This document shows, one piece after another, positions 1 to 10,298 of a stretch of DNA of 29,131 bases. The notes beneath the pieces were generated by a model. The model saw nothing but the letters and a program-made list of their open reading frames with translations, was not told the origin of the DNA and did no database searches. The stretch is from Plakobranchus ocellatus. Lineage: Eukaryota > Mollusca > Gastropoda > Plakobranchidae. The stretch covers positions 2,218,300 through 2,247,430 of the forward strand of contig BLXT01006926.1 of the NCBI GenBank assembly GCA_019648995.1. The letters are read 5' to 3'. Within the stretch, counting starts at the first letter, position 1. Each line of letters begins with the position of its first letter. The position numbers and the translations under genes were made by a program.

Positions 1-2706
1 TTGCTCTCAATTAGTGCCTAAATGCAACCAAGTATTCTTGTTTATTGTATCACCTTATTAAAAATTAAAAATAAAAAAAACTAGCATTTTGTGCTATAAA
101 ACCAGTATGGATTGGTGCAAGAATGGTGTTAGAAGAATAAGAATATTTAATCATTTTAAGCATAGCGGTTTTCTGAAAAGGTTAAGACAAAATTTAAAGG
201 TATGGCCAGAGATCAAGGTATTTTATACTCCTCTCACCCTATCTTTCAAAAAAAAAAAAGAAACAAACACACACTAATAGATAAATTTCTATTCTAAAAT
301 AATACAACATGTTAATATATAATCCAATGTTTTACAAAGTAGTTAAGAAAAACAAAGTCAGGACTTAACTGAATTTGTATGTTGTAGCATTTCCTTACAT
401 TGTCTTCTTAATAGATACATGTACATCTAATTTGCAATGTGCACTGAAGTTAAGCTGGATTTTCTTCATGTGCATGTACAATAACGACACAATTAACGAA
501 AAAAATTAAAATTTAACAGTGCTGTTTCATGTTATAAAATCCCAAATTTATATCTAATCAAAATATTGGGGTAATGAAGGTCATTTAAAATAAAATTTGA
601 AGGAATTTACTGATTCCTATCAACATATGTGGGAAAGTTCTGTGTTTTTCAGTAATCAGATTGCAGACATCATGGCATGATAGTACCAGAGAGATTTTAG
701 TGGAGGCTGGTATAATTCTGTTACCTTGACCAGGTCACAGGCTGGAGTCACTGACCCTGAAATGCAGGTAGCTGAGGCCTGGGACAAGCATTTCTGTTTT
801 GCCTGTATTTTTCAACTATCATCAATCATCGTTTTTGTTGCTTTGTTGAATAGAGTTAACAAAATGGTAACTGCACAAAAGTCACTAGAAAAAAATTTTT
901 TTTTAATTTTAGACTTGTAAAATATTATAATATGTCTAAAGTAGGATGGTCTTAAACTTAAAGCAGGCTCAATACAATATTTTGACATGTGAAGCCATTA
1001 AATTCAACCAGTAACGATATCTTAGCTAAGTGATGCATGTCAAAAGCTTAATAACACAGCAGCTGAAGTAAACCTTAAATAAGGCAAAATCATTTAACCC
1101 ACTTTATTCGGGAGATTATTTTTACAAACTTTGACTTGGGATTTTTCAAAATTGTAAACATTAGCCTTTTTCTAATAGTAAGTCATAAGCATTTTAAAGC
1201 AAGATACTTTTCTAATTTCCCCAGGGGTATAATGTGCTTTTAAATCGAGGAAATGAGATAGTGCAAACAGATTTTATTTTTACCTACTGAGTGCTTTACA
1301 TTAGTTGATTGGGTGGTTGAGAAAAATATATAGAAATTAATTCTGGAGCCTGCCATGGCCTCAAGACTTACTGTATCAATGAATAAGATCAATAACTAAA
1401 GGTAATGCGTACTGGTAATTTTGATTTTCTATCTTTCCGTTATCCTATATAAGAATTTAAGAAAAGATGAATTAATTTAAAACTGGCTAAAAGGCCAAAA
1501 GTGCAAGATGAGATCAAGCATTTACTATTTTTATTAAGAAAATTACAAATGCACAGTTTTCACAGAATACTACTATATAAAAGATTATGTGTCCAATGTA
1601 TCTAAAATACCAATGTACAAATAGCACTGAATTTGTGTTTTTCATGCCTAAGATAATGATGCATAGCTGATCACAAGTTAATCTGTCTTCAGGGACTGAT
1701 AAAGCGGTTACAAAAGGCGGCCAGGCCTGCTATGTCCAGAGAGGATTTGCTTATCTAAAGTAGCCCTGAGGAGGTAAAATTCTGCGCTTTGACATGGACT
1801 AGAGCAATCTAGTAAACAAATGTAAGCATAGACTTTAGTATAATCTGCTTAGAAAGGTCACACAAATATGACAACATGAAAATACATGTATTAGAAGCCC
1901 TCAACTAATTCATCTATAAATAAAAAATAACAACTATATTACTTTGGAATTTATATGGACAAATCTAAAGATTATGAAAGAAGGAAATTGGAAGTGAAGA
2001 TAGTGACTTGAACACTCGTACAAAATAATATTGATATATCTTTGATTTAAAGACATGCCAGTAAATGGCCACTGGATGTCCCGCAAGATAGGCTGCAAGG
2101 CTCCATAAACTAAATCCAGTGGCAGCAGACAGCAAATATGTTGCACACATTGCTCTAGCAATGTGCAAGACCAAGCTCCAGAGTCTAACTTCAGATAAAA
2201 AGGCTGCACAGCTATTTCTATTAAAAAGGGAATTAGTCTAAAGATTTTAAAGACATGTAATGACAATTTTTATCTCCCTTATCTTAAGCTTTTAATGAGC
2301 ACTTATACAGGCATTATTAAGAAACAACCTTATTGTAAATCTGCACATCTAGAGTCTTCATTCTTAACACTTCTTACGACAATAACATACAAAAAATGTT
2401 TTTCTAATGTAAACCACATAGCCTGAAAAGGAGTCAATCACAGTAACTTAGTGACCATGGTGGTCCAAAAGTCCCAGATCACTCCTGATATATATATGAT
2501 CATATGAACTCCTAATTTATGTCTTTTTTTCTTTTCAGGTTTGATATATAAGTCTATTCACTCTTGAACAAAAGATTGTAACAAGTACATGAGTACATGA
2601 ACATAAAATAAACACCCTGATCTTAGCACTTGTGACAATTCTCTTTGGGGTTTTGATAAAGAAATTGCTTCCAAAAAGTAACATGACTCGGATGAACAAT
2701 TAACTC
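1..2706. other. AT-rich non-coding sequence
   Basis: No conserved gene, splice-consistent exon chain or known repeat was recognised. Short open frames, including one of 110 codons at 1934-2266 on the minus strand, resemble no family I know. Confidence 0.5.
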
Positions 2707-3155
2707 TATCCGTACAAGGTGTTTTATTGTCGTATCCATTCCGTACGTCTGGGGTAACTGAGTGCATCCACATTTTAATTTCAAAATATCAACATTGTCT
2801 TATCCATTGGTGTGGAGTAACTATGTGTCCCCATAACGTATATAATAAAAAAATTGCTATATACCTCCCCATACCGTATATAATAAAAAAATTGCTATAT
2901 ACCTATCCGCACATGGGGAGTAACAAAGTCACCCCATACTTTACGTAACAAAAAACAAAAGTAGGGTTTCAGAAATGACCTCAGGTCGGTTCAAAATTGA
3001 TTTTCTGCTAGTCATCATTATGTAATCATATGTCAAATTGAATTTTTGAGGATTAGTTAAAAGCTGAAAGAAAAATTCCCATTTTAAGGATTTTTAAAAA
3101 TTAAAAACAAGCTTTGGGGTAACAAAATTACATAAAAAATTCCACAAGTATGGAT
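2707..3155. repeat. Interspersed repeat family, copy 1
   Basis: About 440 bp aligning colinearly with 12671-13067. Long near-identical blocks include ATGACCTCAGGTC, TATGTAATCATATGTCAAATT and AAAGCTGAAAGAAAAATTCC. The unit begins near TATCCGTAC and ends near GTATGGATA, giving short imperfect inverted ends. Inside are repeated GGGGTAAC and ACCCCAT motifs. This copy also holds a 38-bp tandem duplication (2829-2866 and 2867-2904, one mismatch) that copy 2 lacks. No coding capacity; probably a non-autonomous transposable element. Confidence 0.8.
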
Positions 3156-3589
3156 AAGTTCAAGGAAGTTCTTATTGCTGCATTTGTGACAATCACTAGA
3201 TGTCTACTTCAAAAAATGTCACATAGAATCTGGAGAGGTATCATATTGTATTCTGAAACTGATGGGGGCCATACAGATCCGCTGGACATATAATATACAG
3301 GAAAGACTTGAAACCGATTTTGTAAGATTGAGTCGGTTCACTATGTAACATGCACTTGGTTGGCCATCATCGGGCCATACACTAGAGCTATTAAGAAATT
3401 CACACGTTCAAGAACCCTGCAAATAAAAAAGCCAAATTGCAGTGTAAAAATGCATCTCATCCTCAGTCTCCCATCATAGATATGCAAAAGAAGCAAACCA
3501 ATAGTAATAAAATGGAAGTTAAAAAATTTGTGTTGATTTTGCTTGCCTTCATTATAATGGGGGCCAAAAAGTTATACATGTAGATGGAT

Positions 3590-3712
3590 GGCTTTTGTAC
3601 ACAGAAATGTAATCTCAGGCTTTCAGGCCCTCTGTCAGCCCAGGACACTAATGGCAGCACTCAAACCTGCAACAGAAGGGTTCCTGCAAATCTCAGGGCA
3701 GTTTTGCAAAGG
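3590..3712 (-). mobile_element. tRNA-derived SINE, minus orientation
   Basis: The reverse complement reads a CTGCAGG-like box, ACCCTTCTGTTGCAGG, a B-box-like GGTTTGAGTGC, then GGCTGACAGAGGGCCTGAAA, GCCTGAGATTACA and a GTACAAAAG tail. It matches the SINE near 22434-22585. The tRNA A-box end is worn. Confidence 0.7.
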
Positions 3713-4154
3713 GAATGCTCACATAATAGGCCTATATAATTTTACAACTTCCTTTTAAATAATCCGAAAGATGATTCAATGTGCAAATAAAGGACAGTCA
3801 TTTTTTTAGACCTTAAATTAGCAAATATTTCAGGAAGGAAACAAAAACTGAACATAACCTAATGACGACTATTAAAGTAACATGCAGGTCTTTCAATCAT
3901 GCAAATAAAAGGCTCAGAAATAGTTCAATCAAGTTAGACTCAAGCACAGCAAGCATTTTGTTCCATTAAAAAAAAATAAGTGAGATCCACTTTCAATGTT
4001 TTAATTGAAACAAAAGGTGGGGATGATTTATGATGCATTCTTACATACTTTGAGGCAGAAGCAGCTTGAGCTACAAAAGTTAGGCCTACACGAATAAGAG
4101 AGTTTAATATTTTTCATGTATAAATTTTCACCCAACATTACTCCATCCCCCATA

Positions 4155-4169
4155 TTTAATTCATTTATT
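4155..4169 (-). terminator. Probable poly(A) signals of DDX49
   Basis: On the minus strand AATAAA reads at 4169-4164, overlapping the TAA stop, and ATTAAA at 4160-4155. They are the only close cleavage signals, implying a very short 3' UTR unless a signal further downstream is used. Confidence 0.4.
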
Positions 4170-5581
4170 TATTTTTTCTGCTTAGTTGCCTTTTTCTTTG
4201 CTAAAAATTTATTTTTAAACTTAAGTTTCCTTTCCTGTTTCTCAGCTGCTCTTTGTTCTCTGGTTTTCTCTTCTTTTCCCTTGGCTTTTTTGGCAAGCCT
4301 CTCTTCTTCCTCTTTCTCCGGATCTTTTCCTTCAAGAAGAAGTTTCTTTCTTTTGTTAATATTCCTTTTCTCCCCAAAATCTCGCTCATCCAGTCTAATC
4401 TCAGCCTCCCTTCGAGCAACAGCTACTTCAGTAAGAATCTTCATTACTTCAGCTTCATTTGTGGGATGCTCAGTTAATTTTGTGTTGATGTATGCTTCTA
4501 CCGACTTAGTGAGGTGTACATCAAACTGAGTAACAAGTGTAATGGCAAGGCCACCCCTACCTGCTCGAGCAGTCCGACCCACACGATGTACATAATCACG
4601 AGGACGATTGGGAACATTGTGGTTGATGATCAAGTCTACTGTAGGAATGTCAAGGCCTCGACTTGCTACATCTGTTGCTATTAAAATCTTAACCTGGTCC
4701 GATTTAAATTTTGTGAGCGCAGACAAGCGAAACTTTTGTGGCAACATAGAATGAAGTGAAACACAAGGAAAGCCAAGTTCCTCGCATATCATGGACAAGA
4801 TCTGGGCATACTTGCACGTACTAGTAAAAATGATCACAGAGCTTTTAGGCTTTTCAGTTGTGTGGCTATCTAAAATGTGCATAAGATAGGCATCTTTTAC
4901 GTCTGCATTCATTAATACATATCTCTGATCTAACTCCTCTACTGTCATGACTTCAGCATCTTGAGACCAAGAGAAAACTTTTTTTTCTGAAGATTCTTGA
5001 AGTTCACGAATTGCTGGAGTCATTGTTGCACTGAACAACAAAGTTTGTCTCTTTTCAGGAAGCTTTTTAAAGATAATTTCTAACTGTTCTGCAAATCCTG
5101 TATCCTCTAGTAAACGATCAGCTTCATCCAAAACTAGAAATTTAATTTTTCTCAAGCTAAAAGTACTGTTACTCTCATAGTGATCAGCAAGTCGACCTGG
5201 TGTAGAGACCACTATATGTGGTTTGACTGTCAGGTCATGACCCTGTTTGACCATGTCCATGCCGCCGGTAATGACTGACACATTTATGTTGATTTCTTTT
5301 CCCAATATCTTGAATTGATCAGCTATTTGAAAAGCTAATTCTCTTGTTGGAGTGAGAATCAAAGCATAAGGGCCAAATCGATCTACAGATAATTTCTGCA
5401 GTATGGGTAGAGCAAAGGCTGCTGTTTTACCACTACCTGTTTTTGCACAACCTACACAATTAAGTCCTTCTAAAATTGGAGGAATGCAGTGTTTCTGAAT
5501 TGGCGATGGTTTGGCTATACCCATCGCATGGCATTGTTTCATAAGCCATTCATCAAGCCCAAGCTGAAGAAAATTTGACAT
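4169..5581 (-). CDS. DDX49: DDX49, DEAD-box ATP-dependent RNA helicase
   Basis: Single uninterrupted frame of 470 residues, close to the roughly 480 residues of vertebrate DDX49 (yeast Dbp8). In this family the enzyme is a nucleolar ATP-dependent RNA helicase of small-subunit pre-rRNA processing. Visible in order: Q motif with PSPIQ (about 25-29), Walker A AKTGSGKT (46-53), PTRELA (78-83), TPGR (127-130), DEAD (152-155), SAT (184-186), IIFTSTC (250-256), RGLDIP (308-313) and HRVGRTAR (332-339), then a lysine/glutamate-rich tail ending in KQKK. All catalytic motifs are intact. The open frame extends five codons further upstream, but that extension begins with TTG; the ATG at 5581 gives MSNFLQLGL, which fits the family N-terminus. 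No introns are seen, so an old retrocopy that kept function cannot be excluded. An AATAAA overlaps the stop codon and an ATTAAA follows at about 4155-4160. Confidence 0.96.
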   Translation of the reverse strand: MSNFLQLGLDEWLMKQCHAMGIAKPSPIQKHCIPPILEGLNCVGCAKTGSGKTAAFALPILQKLSVDRFGPYALILTPTRELAFQIADQFKILGKEININVSVITGGMDMVKQGHDLTVKPHIVVSTPGRLADHYESNSTFSLRKIKFLVLDEADRLLEDTGFAEQLEIIFKKLPEKRQTLLFSATMTPAIRELQESSEKKVFSWSQDAEVMTVEELDQRYVLMNADVKDAYLMHILDSHTTEKPKSSVIIFTSTCKYAQILSMICEELGFPCVSLHSMLPQKFRLSALTKFKSDQVKILIATDVASRGLDIPTVDLIINHNVPNRPRDYVHRVGRTARAGRGGLAITLVTQFDVHLTKSVEAYINTKLTEHPTNEAEVMKILTEVAVARREAEIRLDERDFGEKRNINKRKKLLLEGKDPEKEEEERLAKKAKGKEEKTREQRAAEKQERKLKFKNKFLAKKKATKQKK

Positions 5582-5660
5582 GTTAAAGAGTTTCAATTAA
5601 TTCCACTTTTTCAACACAATGAGTGGGGCCTAGATCTAGATCTATATAAATTGAAGATCC
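5582..5660 (-). promoter_or_regulatory. Candidate DDX49 core promoter and leader
   Basis: Between the poly(A) signal of the upstream microprotein gene (5771-5776) and the DDX49 ATG there are under 200 bases, so the promoter must be here unless the genes are co-transcribed. On the minus strand a TTTATATAG TATA-like run lies at about 5650-5642, directly beside a CTAGATCTAGATCT run (about 5631-5645). Its spacing would leave a leader of only about 15-30 bases. This is position and motif resemblance only. Confidence 0.3.
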
Positions 5661-5770
5661 TTCTAAAATCTCGATTCCGGGCCTAGTCAAACAAAAATTT
5701 ATAACGTTTGAAAATAAAAAAATAAGAACTGCACTGAAACTTGAACAGTTTTTCCTTAATATACAATAGA

Positions 5771-5776
5771 TTTATT
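5771..5776 (-). terminator. Poly(A) signal of the mitoregulin-like gene
   Basis: AATAAA on the minus strand, 223 bases after the microprotein stop and about 190 bases before the DDX49 start. It implies a short 3' UTR at roughly 5750-5998. Confidence 0.6.
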
Positions 5777-5998
5777 AAATCTAGATGTCCTTCTTGGGCC
5801 TCCCTTTCTTGTTAAATAATTGACCCTCTATGACAGGTCTTGAACAATAGAAAATAGATCCATAGATATCGAAAGAATAAATTTGGTCCTCCACGATAAC
5901 TTCCGACATGTGCTTGTCCACATTTCTGGAAATAATGTAAACATAGAAGAACAGGAAGTTGCGTTGACCAGTTTTTTCTATCTTAAATGAGGTCAAGA

Positions 5999-6175
5999 TC
6001 AACCAGCGGCCTCTAGGTGAATTTTCTTGGTAGTTTCGTTGAGCTTATTTAACAACCGCTCTCTGCGCCATTGCAAATACTTCATTCGAGTAGATTTTAA
6101 TTTATATCCTACAAAAACACCCAAGCCAAAGGTTCCAAGGCATAGAAGACACACAGTTCTCTCTTCTATCGCCAT
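5999..6175 (-). CDS. MTLN: Mitoregulin-like mitochondrial membrane microprotein
   Basis: 58-residue microprotein starting at the ATG at 6175 in an excellent Kozak context (CACCATGG). The frame runs five codons further upstream, but from GTG. Visible: short N-terminus MAIEERT, one hydrophobic helix (about 8-25) with a GTFGLGVFVG glycine pattern, then a basic amphipathic tail with YLQWRRERLLNKL and TTKKIHLE. Vertebrate mitoregulin (MTLN/SMIM37, 56 residues in human) shares this order: N-terminal ERT, one membrane helix, then Y-L-x-W-R-x-x-R-L-x-x-K-L and a T-x-K-K-x-x-L end. In vertebrates it sits in the mitochondrial inner membrane and affects respiratory complexes and fatty-acid oxidation; that role here is inferred. 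The gene is compact, has its own AATAAA 220 bases after the stop, and lies head-to-tail upstream of DDX49. Confidence 0.85.
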   Translation of the reverse strand: MAIEERTVCLLCLGTFGLGVFVGYKLKSTRMKYLQWRRERLLNKLNETTKKIHLEAAG

Positions 6176-7118
6176 GGTGAAATAATTCACTGAAAAAAGA
6201 ATTCTACAGTGATCTCCCGTGATAATTTCGTCATGTTTGATATTCGTTGTTTTCTTGAAAGGCCAGTCGACGGTACGACTTCACAACCATATTATGCATT
6301 GAGTTACTTCTCTATAAATCGACCAAATGTTATGAAGCCTACTTAGATTGCTAATGTAAGCTTATGGATAGCCTGGGCTCCCAAATGTTGATGTGGTGAA
6401 ACTATATTAACTTATTTAGAATTAGATCGTCTCTGTCGCCCTCATTTCTATTTTTCAAAGCGCATAGATAGGTGACCAATAATGTCTTAGTAGTTAGAGT
6501 TATACCGAAATGTTGAACAAGTTTTTCATACGACACTGGCCTAATGCCCATGCAGCTTAAGAGCCTTCTCTTTGGTCTTTCCGACTGCTTGTCCATACGA
6601 TTTAAATTGATCTTCTCAAAAACCAAAATTCAGCTGCTTCAAAATTTTTTCTCCTTTTCCTCTACATATAGGCACCGTTCCTGTATATTATATATGTGTG
6701 TGGGTGTGTCTGTCTATACAATTATAATCATAATTCCTTGCATGGCATGCAAGCGTTAAATTTGAATATCTTTCATGCTCTTATTATTTATAGAGTATGC
6801 TTGTAGCTTGCAGCTTTTCCCAATTAATTTGGCGTAATGTTGAAATCCAAGTCATGTGGTTTAAAATTCGTTCACTTCTTCAATAGAATGTATTGTTAAA
6901 GCCTATAGTTTTAAGGGTACTGATGTTGAAATTAATTCTGTCCTATCACACGTTTAACCGACTGCCCAAAGAGAGCAGAGTTCATGTAGCCTACTTTGTG
7001 TTATAGAGCTTTCTTGCACTCAGAGCGTGCAATCAGGACTGTCTTATTTGCAATAGATTAATAGTCTCGTGTCAAATTGGCAATTATTTGATAATAATGT
7101 ATTTTTAACACATTAGTT

Positions 7119-7227
7119 ATAATACCCATTGAGTGGCATTGTTTCATATTATGCCAATCGTTAAGCCCAAGCTGAATACGGTTTCATGACATGCTAAGGA
7201 GTACTTTCATTTTCAACTCAATGGGTG
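7119..7227 (-). pseudogene. Decayed duplicate of the DDX49 5' end
   Basis: This stretch aligns over about 110 bases with 5517-5625, the first codons plus leader of DDX49, in the same orientation. Shared blocks include GTGGCATTGTTTCAT-like sequence, AAGCCCAAGCTGAA, and a TTTTCAAC-CAATG-GTG block from the leader. On the minus strand the relic still encodes pieces resembling QLGLNDW and MKQCHSMGI, but stops and small indels interrupt it and nothing of the helicase core follows. Because leader sequence is included, a DNA-level partial duplication looks likelier than reverse transcription of mRNA. It lies about 0.95 kb upstream of the mitoregulin-like gene. Confidence 0.75.
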
Positions 7228-7230
7228 TAA

Positions 7231-7356
7231 ACATGAAAATCCAGAATCTTAATTTAGAATCTACAATTTGGGTTTTAATAATGAACCTGTATTTTCAGAA
7301 ACATGCCTATATATCTAGATTCTTAATTTAGATTCTAGATGTTAAGATTTTCATGC
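7231..7356. repeat. Imperfect inverted repeat with TCTAGATTC motifs
   Basis: CATGAAAATC followed by AGAATCTTAATTTAGAATCTA near 7231-7262 recurs inverted at about 7314-7356, ending in GATTTTCATG. Each arm is itself partly palindromic around TTAATTTAG. It begins directly after the DDX49 relic and could be a small foldback element. Confidence 0.55.
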
Positions 7357-7799
7357 TTATAATCATTAAGCATCAATCATTATGGAGTATATTGAAAGAC
7401 TCGTAAAATAATTTGCTAATGACATATTCGTGTCCAAGTATAATGGTACTCAATCTTCTCAACCAATATAGTGAAATAATCTTTAAAATTCTAGAGGATA
7501 TTTCTGGCTTTAAAAGCAGATATAGAAGAAAATCTTAATAATATCAAGCACGCAGATTAAACAGCTTTAAAGGCAGAATCTGGTAAACATCTTTAAAAAA
7601 TTTTAGAAACTGTTGCTTCAGAGAATCAAAGAATGGGCCTATACCTGAATGTAATTAAAAAAAAAAAATTCCATATTTATCTAAAATAAAATCCCCCAAA
7701 GTCCAATCTTGTTAGCTAAGGAGAGCAAATCAAACAAGTTACAAATTTCAATATCTTGATACCTGATAGGCCTAACATCAGATGGTAGACGCACAAGTG

Positions 7800-8170
7800 A
7801 AATATGAAACAGAAACATAAGTATGGATACCAAAATAAGAGTAAGGAAAACATATGTATGGACAGTATATATGGAACAGAATGTCAGACAATAAGCAAGG
7901 ATACAGAAAGAAAACTGGAAGCAGAGGAGATGTGATTCATCAGAAAAATGATGAGGATATAATGAACGGAAAATGATCTAATGCATCAGTACTGAAAGTA
8001 GCAGAACTTGAGCAATCATCAATTAAAACCTTAAGATAGAGGCAACTACAATTTCTAGGACACACCTGTCCACACAAGAGTTTGAACATAAAGCAATCGC
8101 TGGAAAGATTGAACGCAAATGCAGTAGGTGTAGACTGGGAACAACTTTCATTAGAAGTCTTGAACCACGG
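7800..8170 (+). mobile_element. Decayed LINE C-terminal region
   Basis: With frameshifts and stops, the plus strand reads KDTERKLEAEEM, then FIRKMMRI, WTEND and RQLQFLGH-like pieces. This series (ERKLEA-EM, RRM-RI-WT, R-L-FLGH) is the familiar C-terminal end of non-LTR retrotransposon endonuclease/reverse-transcriptase polyproteins common in invertebrates; an RTE-type clade is my best guess. No intact frame remains, so this is an old dead copy. Boundaries are approximate. Confidence 0.65.
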
Positions 8171-8389
8171 GCAATAGGGAATGATATTGATAGCAAACAG
8201 CCTTTTAAGGTTATCCTAAAACAGGTTTGAGTGAAGGACCATGTTTGCCAATGTCTATTTTAGACAAGAAATCTAAAGAAGAAGAGTTCCAAAGCTTTCA
8301 AATTATAAATATAAAATATAAAATACTAGTAGTATCTAAGTTATAATCTTCTCCTTAGTATTCAAATAAAATTAGTTTGACTTGGTATT

Positions 8390-8450
8390 TCTCTCTTTCA
8401 CACACACATGCACAAGCCTAACCCCCCTCTCTCTCTCTTTCTCCCTGTCC
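8390..8450. repeat. CA then CT simple repeat
   Basis: A short CACACACA run is followed about 20 bases later by a CCCCCCTCTCTCTCTCTTTCTCC pyrimidine tract. It lies between two LINE relics. Confidence 0.8.
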
Positions 8451-8859
8451 TGAAGGTGCATGGTGATGAAAATTAAAAGTATTTTTGACTATGTTTTCTA
8501 TTCATTCTCTTTGTACTGTCACTCATTCTTATTCCTAGTCATTTTAAGTATCACAAAAGTAATTTACTTTGCCCCTTATCACTTCTTTTCCTATAGCATC
8601 AAGCAGAGACTAAGGAAGAGCCTACAGTAATTCAACCTTAGTTTGTACGCTCGAGAATGTGACAGCTTCCAAATGCCAGCTGGAAAAATTTCAATAGCTT
8701 GAGGTGGCAATGTGTCTAGTATAAAACAAAATGAACCATTAAGGGCAGAATGACAGTGTGCTCCAACCATCAATGCCCTCAGAATCTTGTCCCACACATT
8801 AAAAGCTATGTCATTTAGTAGTATAGTATATTTTTGTCCACAAATTAAATTATCTTTCT

Positions 8860-9180
8860 AAGCTGTTTGCTTGAGTGTTATTGCTCTTATCTATTTTCTT
8901 TTTCTTTATTGCATGTATTTGTATATGATGTTTTTTATGTCATTCTGTTTATTACTGTATAAAAAAACCTCTTGGATCCATCATCACTTCAACAATTATG
9001 AATTTCAATATGACATTATTTGCAGACAATACATTGCTTTACATTCAGTGCAGGCTCTTGAATTTGCTACCCAAATAAGTTTATTTGAAGCGTGCATTAA
9101 CATCATAAAAAAACAAAAAAATTGGATGGTTTTAAATAAGCTTTGATTCAACACAGATAAAACAGAACATTTGATTTTTA
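8860..9180 (+). mobile_element. Decayed CR1/Jockey-like LINE reverse transcriptase
   Basis: Plus-strand fragments match the palm and thumb of a non-LTR reverse transcriptase. SVIALIYFLFLY corresponds to the SVLGPLLF-Y block. FADNTLLYI at about 9019-9045 is a decayed YADDTQLY active site with one catalytic Asp changed to Asn. After a frameshift, LFEACINIIKKQKNWMVLNKL and, past a stop, FNTDKTEHLIF correspond to the CI-I-WM-NKLKLN-DKTE-L block. The order and spacing are right for one element inactivated by a frameshift and stops. The upstream part was not recognised. Confidence 0.75.
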
Positions 9181-9199
9181 TATAAAAATGAACTCAACA

Positions 9200-10298
9200 T
9201 AACCAAGTATAAAAGTATCCATAATAATGCCCCTGTATGCCTGTCAAACTTGCTTTCACTGCACACACCAAAAATTTCTCTTCAAGGAAGTGGTAAAAGA
9301 TTTCTATTACAAGTCAGATAGAAAAATTAAAACAAAAATTGAGTGCAAATGCACCTTACATCTAGTAACATTTTACCTCATTGCTCAGAAATACTAACTC
9401 ATGAAGAGTTCTAGAAAAAATTGTGCTTAAAAATAACAACTGAATTTTGCCAGTCCAATATTATTTATCACTTAAATAATAATTATGACATATAGTAATG
9501 GAACTTGCAATGTTTTGCTTCTGATTTATATGATATCAAATGATAATACTGATTTTACACAAATCGCTCAGCCTTGACTGATTGTATTGGGGAAAACACT
9601 ATACAAATTATCTTTTTTTTTTTATATTTCTACTACCCATGTTATAAGAGGGTATTACCATTCATTTTAAAATTTTTTGTGACAAAAACATGTTTCAATT
9701 GAAAAAAAAAAAAAAATCAGTATGTAAGTTATTCACAAAGCTAAACAATCACTCATTCTAAAAAAAATGTTTACACCGTGAAATCTCAGATCAGCAGATT
9801 TCATATCATAGATCAGAAAATAAACAGTACATGTCTAACAATGACCAGAGTTAAATTTTAACTACCAATCTGGATATACAGAAAAACTTTAACTCCAAGG
9901 TAAGCAGTTATACAAAGTTTGTTTCTAATTAGTAGCAATGCACATAAAAAATTCTTTCATTTTCTTTGGGAAAACCCATGCGAATGTAAGTTACATGTCA
10001 AATCATATCATATCAGAATTTTACAATTTAGCTAAATTCATGGTAAAACTACTTTGGGTAAAGTAGATTCCTTTTGGATTAGGAGGTCAAGAAAACAAGC
10101 AGATTTTTGTTTCTCAAGGTTTCTAATTCTATTTGCCCAAACATATCAATTTTAAATTGTTTGAAATTTCACAGCTGTTCTTGGCACAGAAATAAAAAAA
10201 GCTTAAATCACTGTAGACCAAAGGCAACTTCAAGGAAAAATAAACAATGAAAAAAACGTGTCTTGGATTTTTTTTTCTTTTTTAATTTTTCATATTAT
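9200..10298. other. AT-rich non-coding sequence
   Basis: Follows the CR1-like relic. It contains poly(A) and poly(T) runs at about 9610 and 9701 but nothing I can name. Confidence 0.5.

Noticed and set aside
1934..2266. Two overlapping minus-strand frames of 110 and about 90 codons with hydrophobic stretches
   Set aside because: They look somewhat like a small membrane protein (LLSAATGFSLWSLAAYL), but the shorter one has no upstream ATG, no splice-consistent neighbours were found, and no family fits.
4116..4529. 137-codon plus-strand open frame
   Set aside because: It is antisense to the lysine/glutamate-rich end of DDX49; its Phe/Ser/Leu-rich product is what that reverse complement predicts.
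5781..6002. 73-codon frame overlapping the end of the mitoregulin-like gene, ending in KKGRPKK
   Set aside because: It starts with TTG, lies in the presumed 3' UTR and matches no family. The inner ATG frame of 42 codons is also unsupported.
6402..6596. 64-codon minus-strand frame (MDKQSERPKRRLL...) upstream of the mitoregulin-like gene
   Set aside because: It has an ATG and fairly even composition, but I recognise no homologue, and a frame of this length is expected by chance here. Worth a conservation check only.
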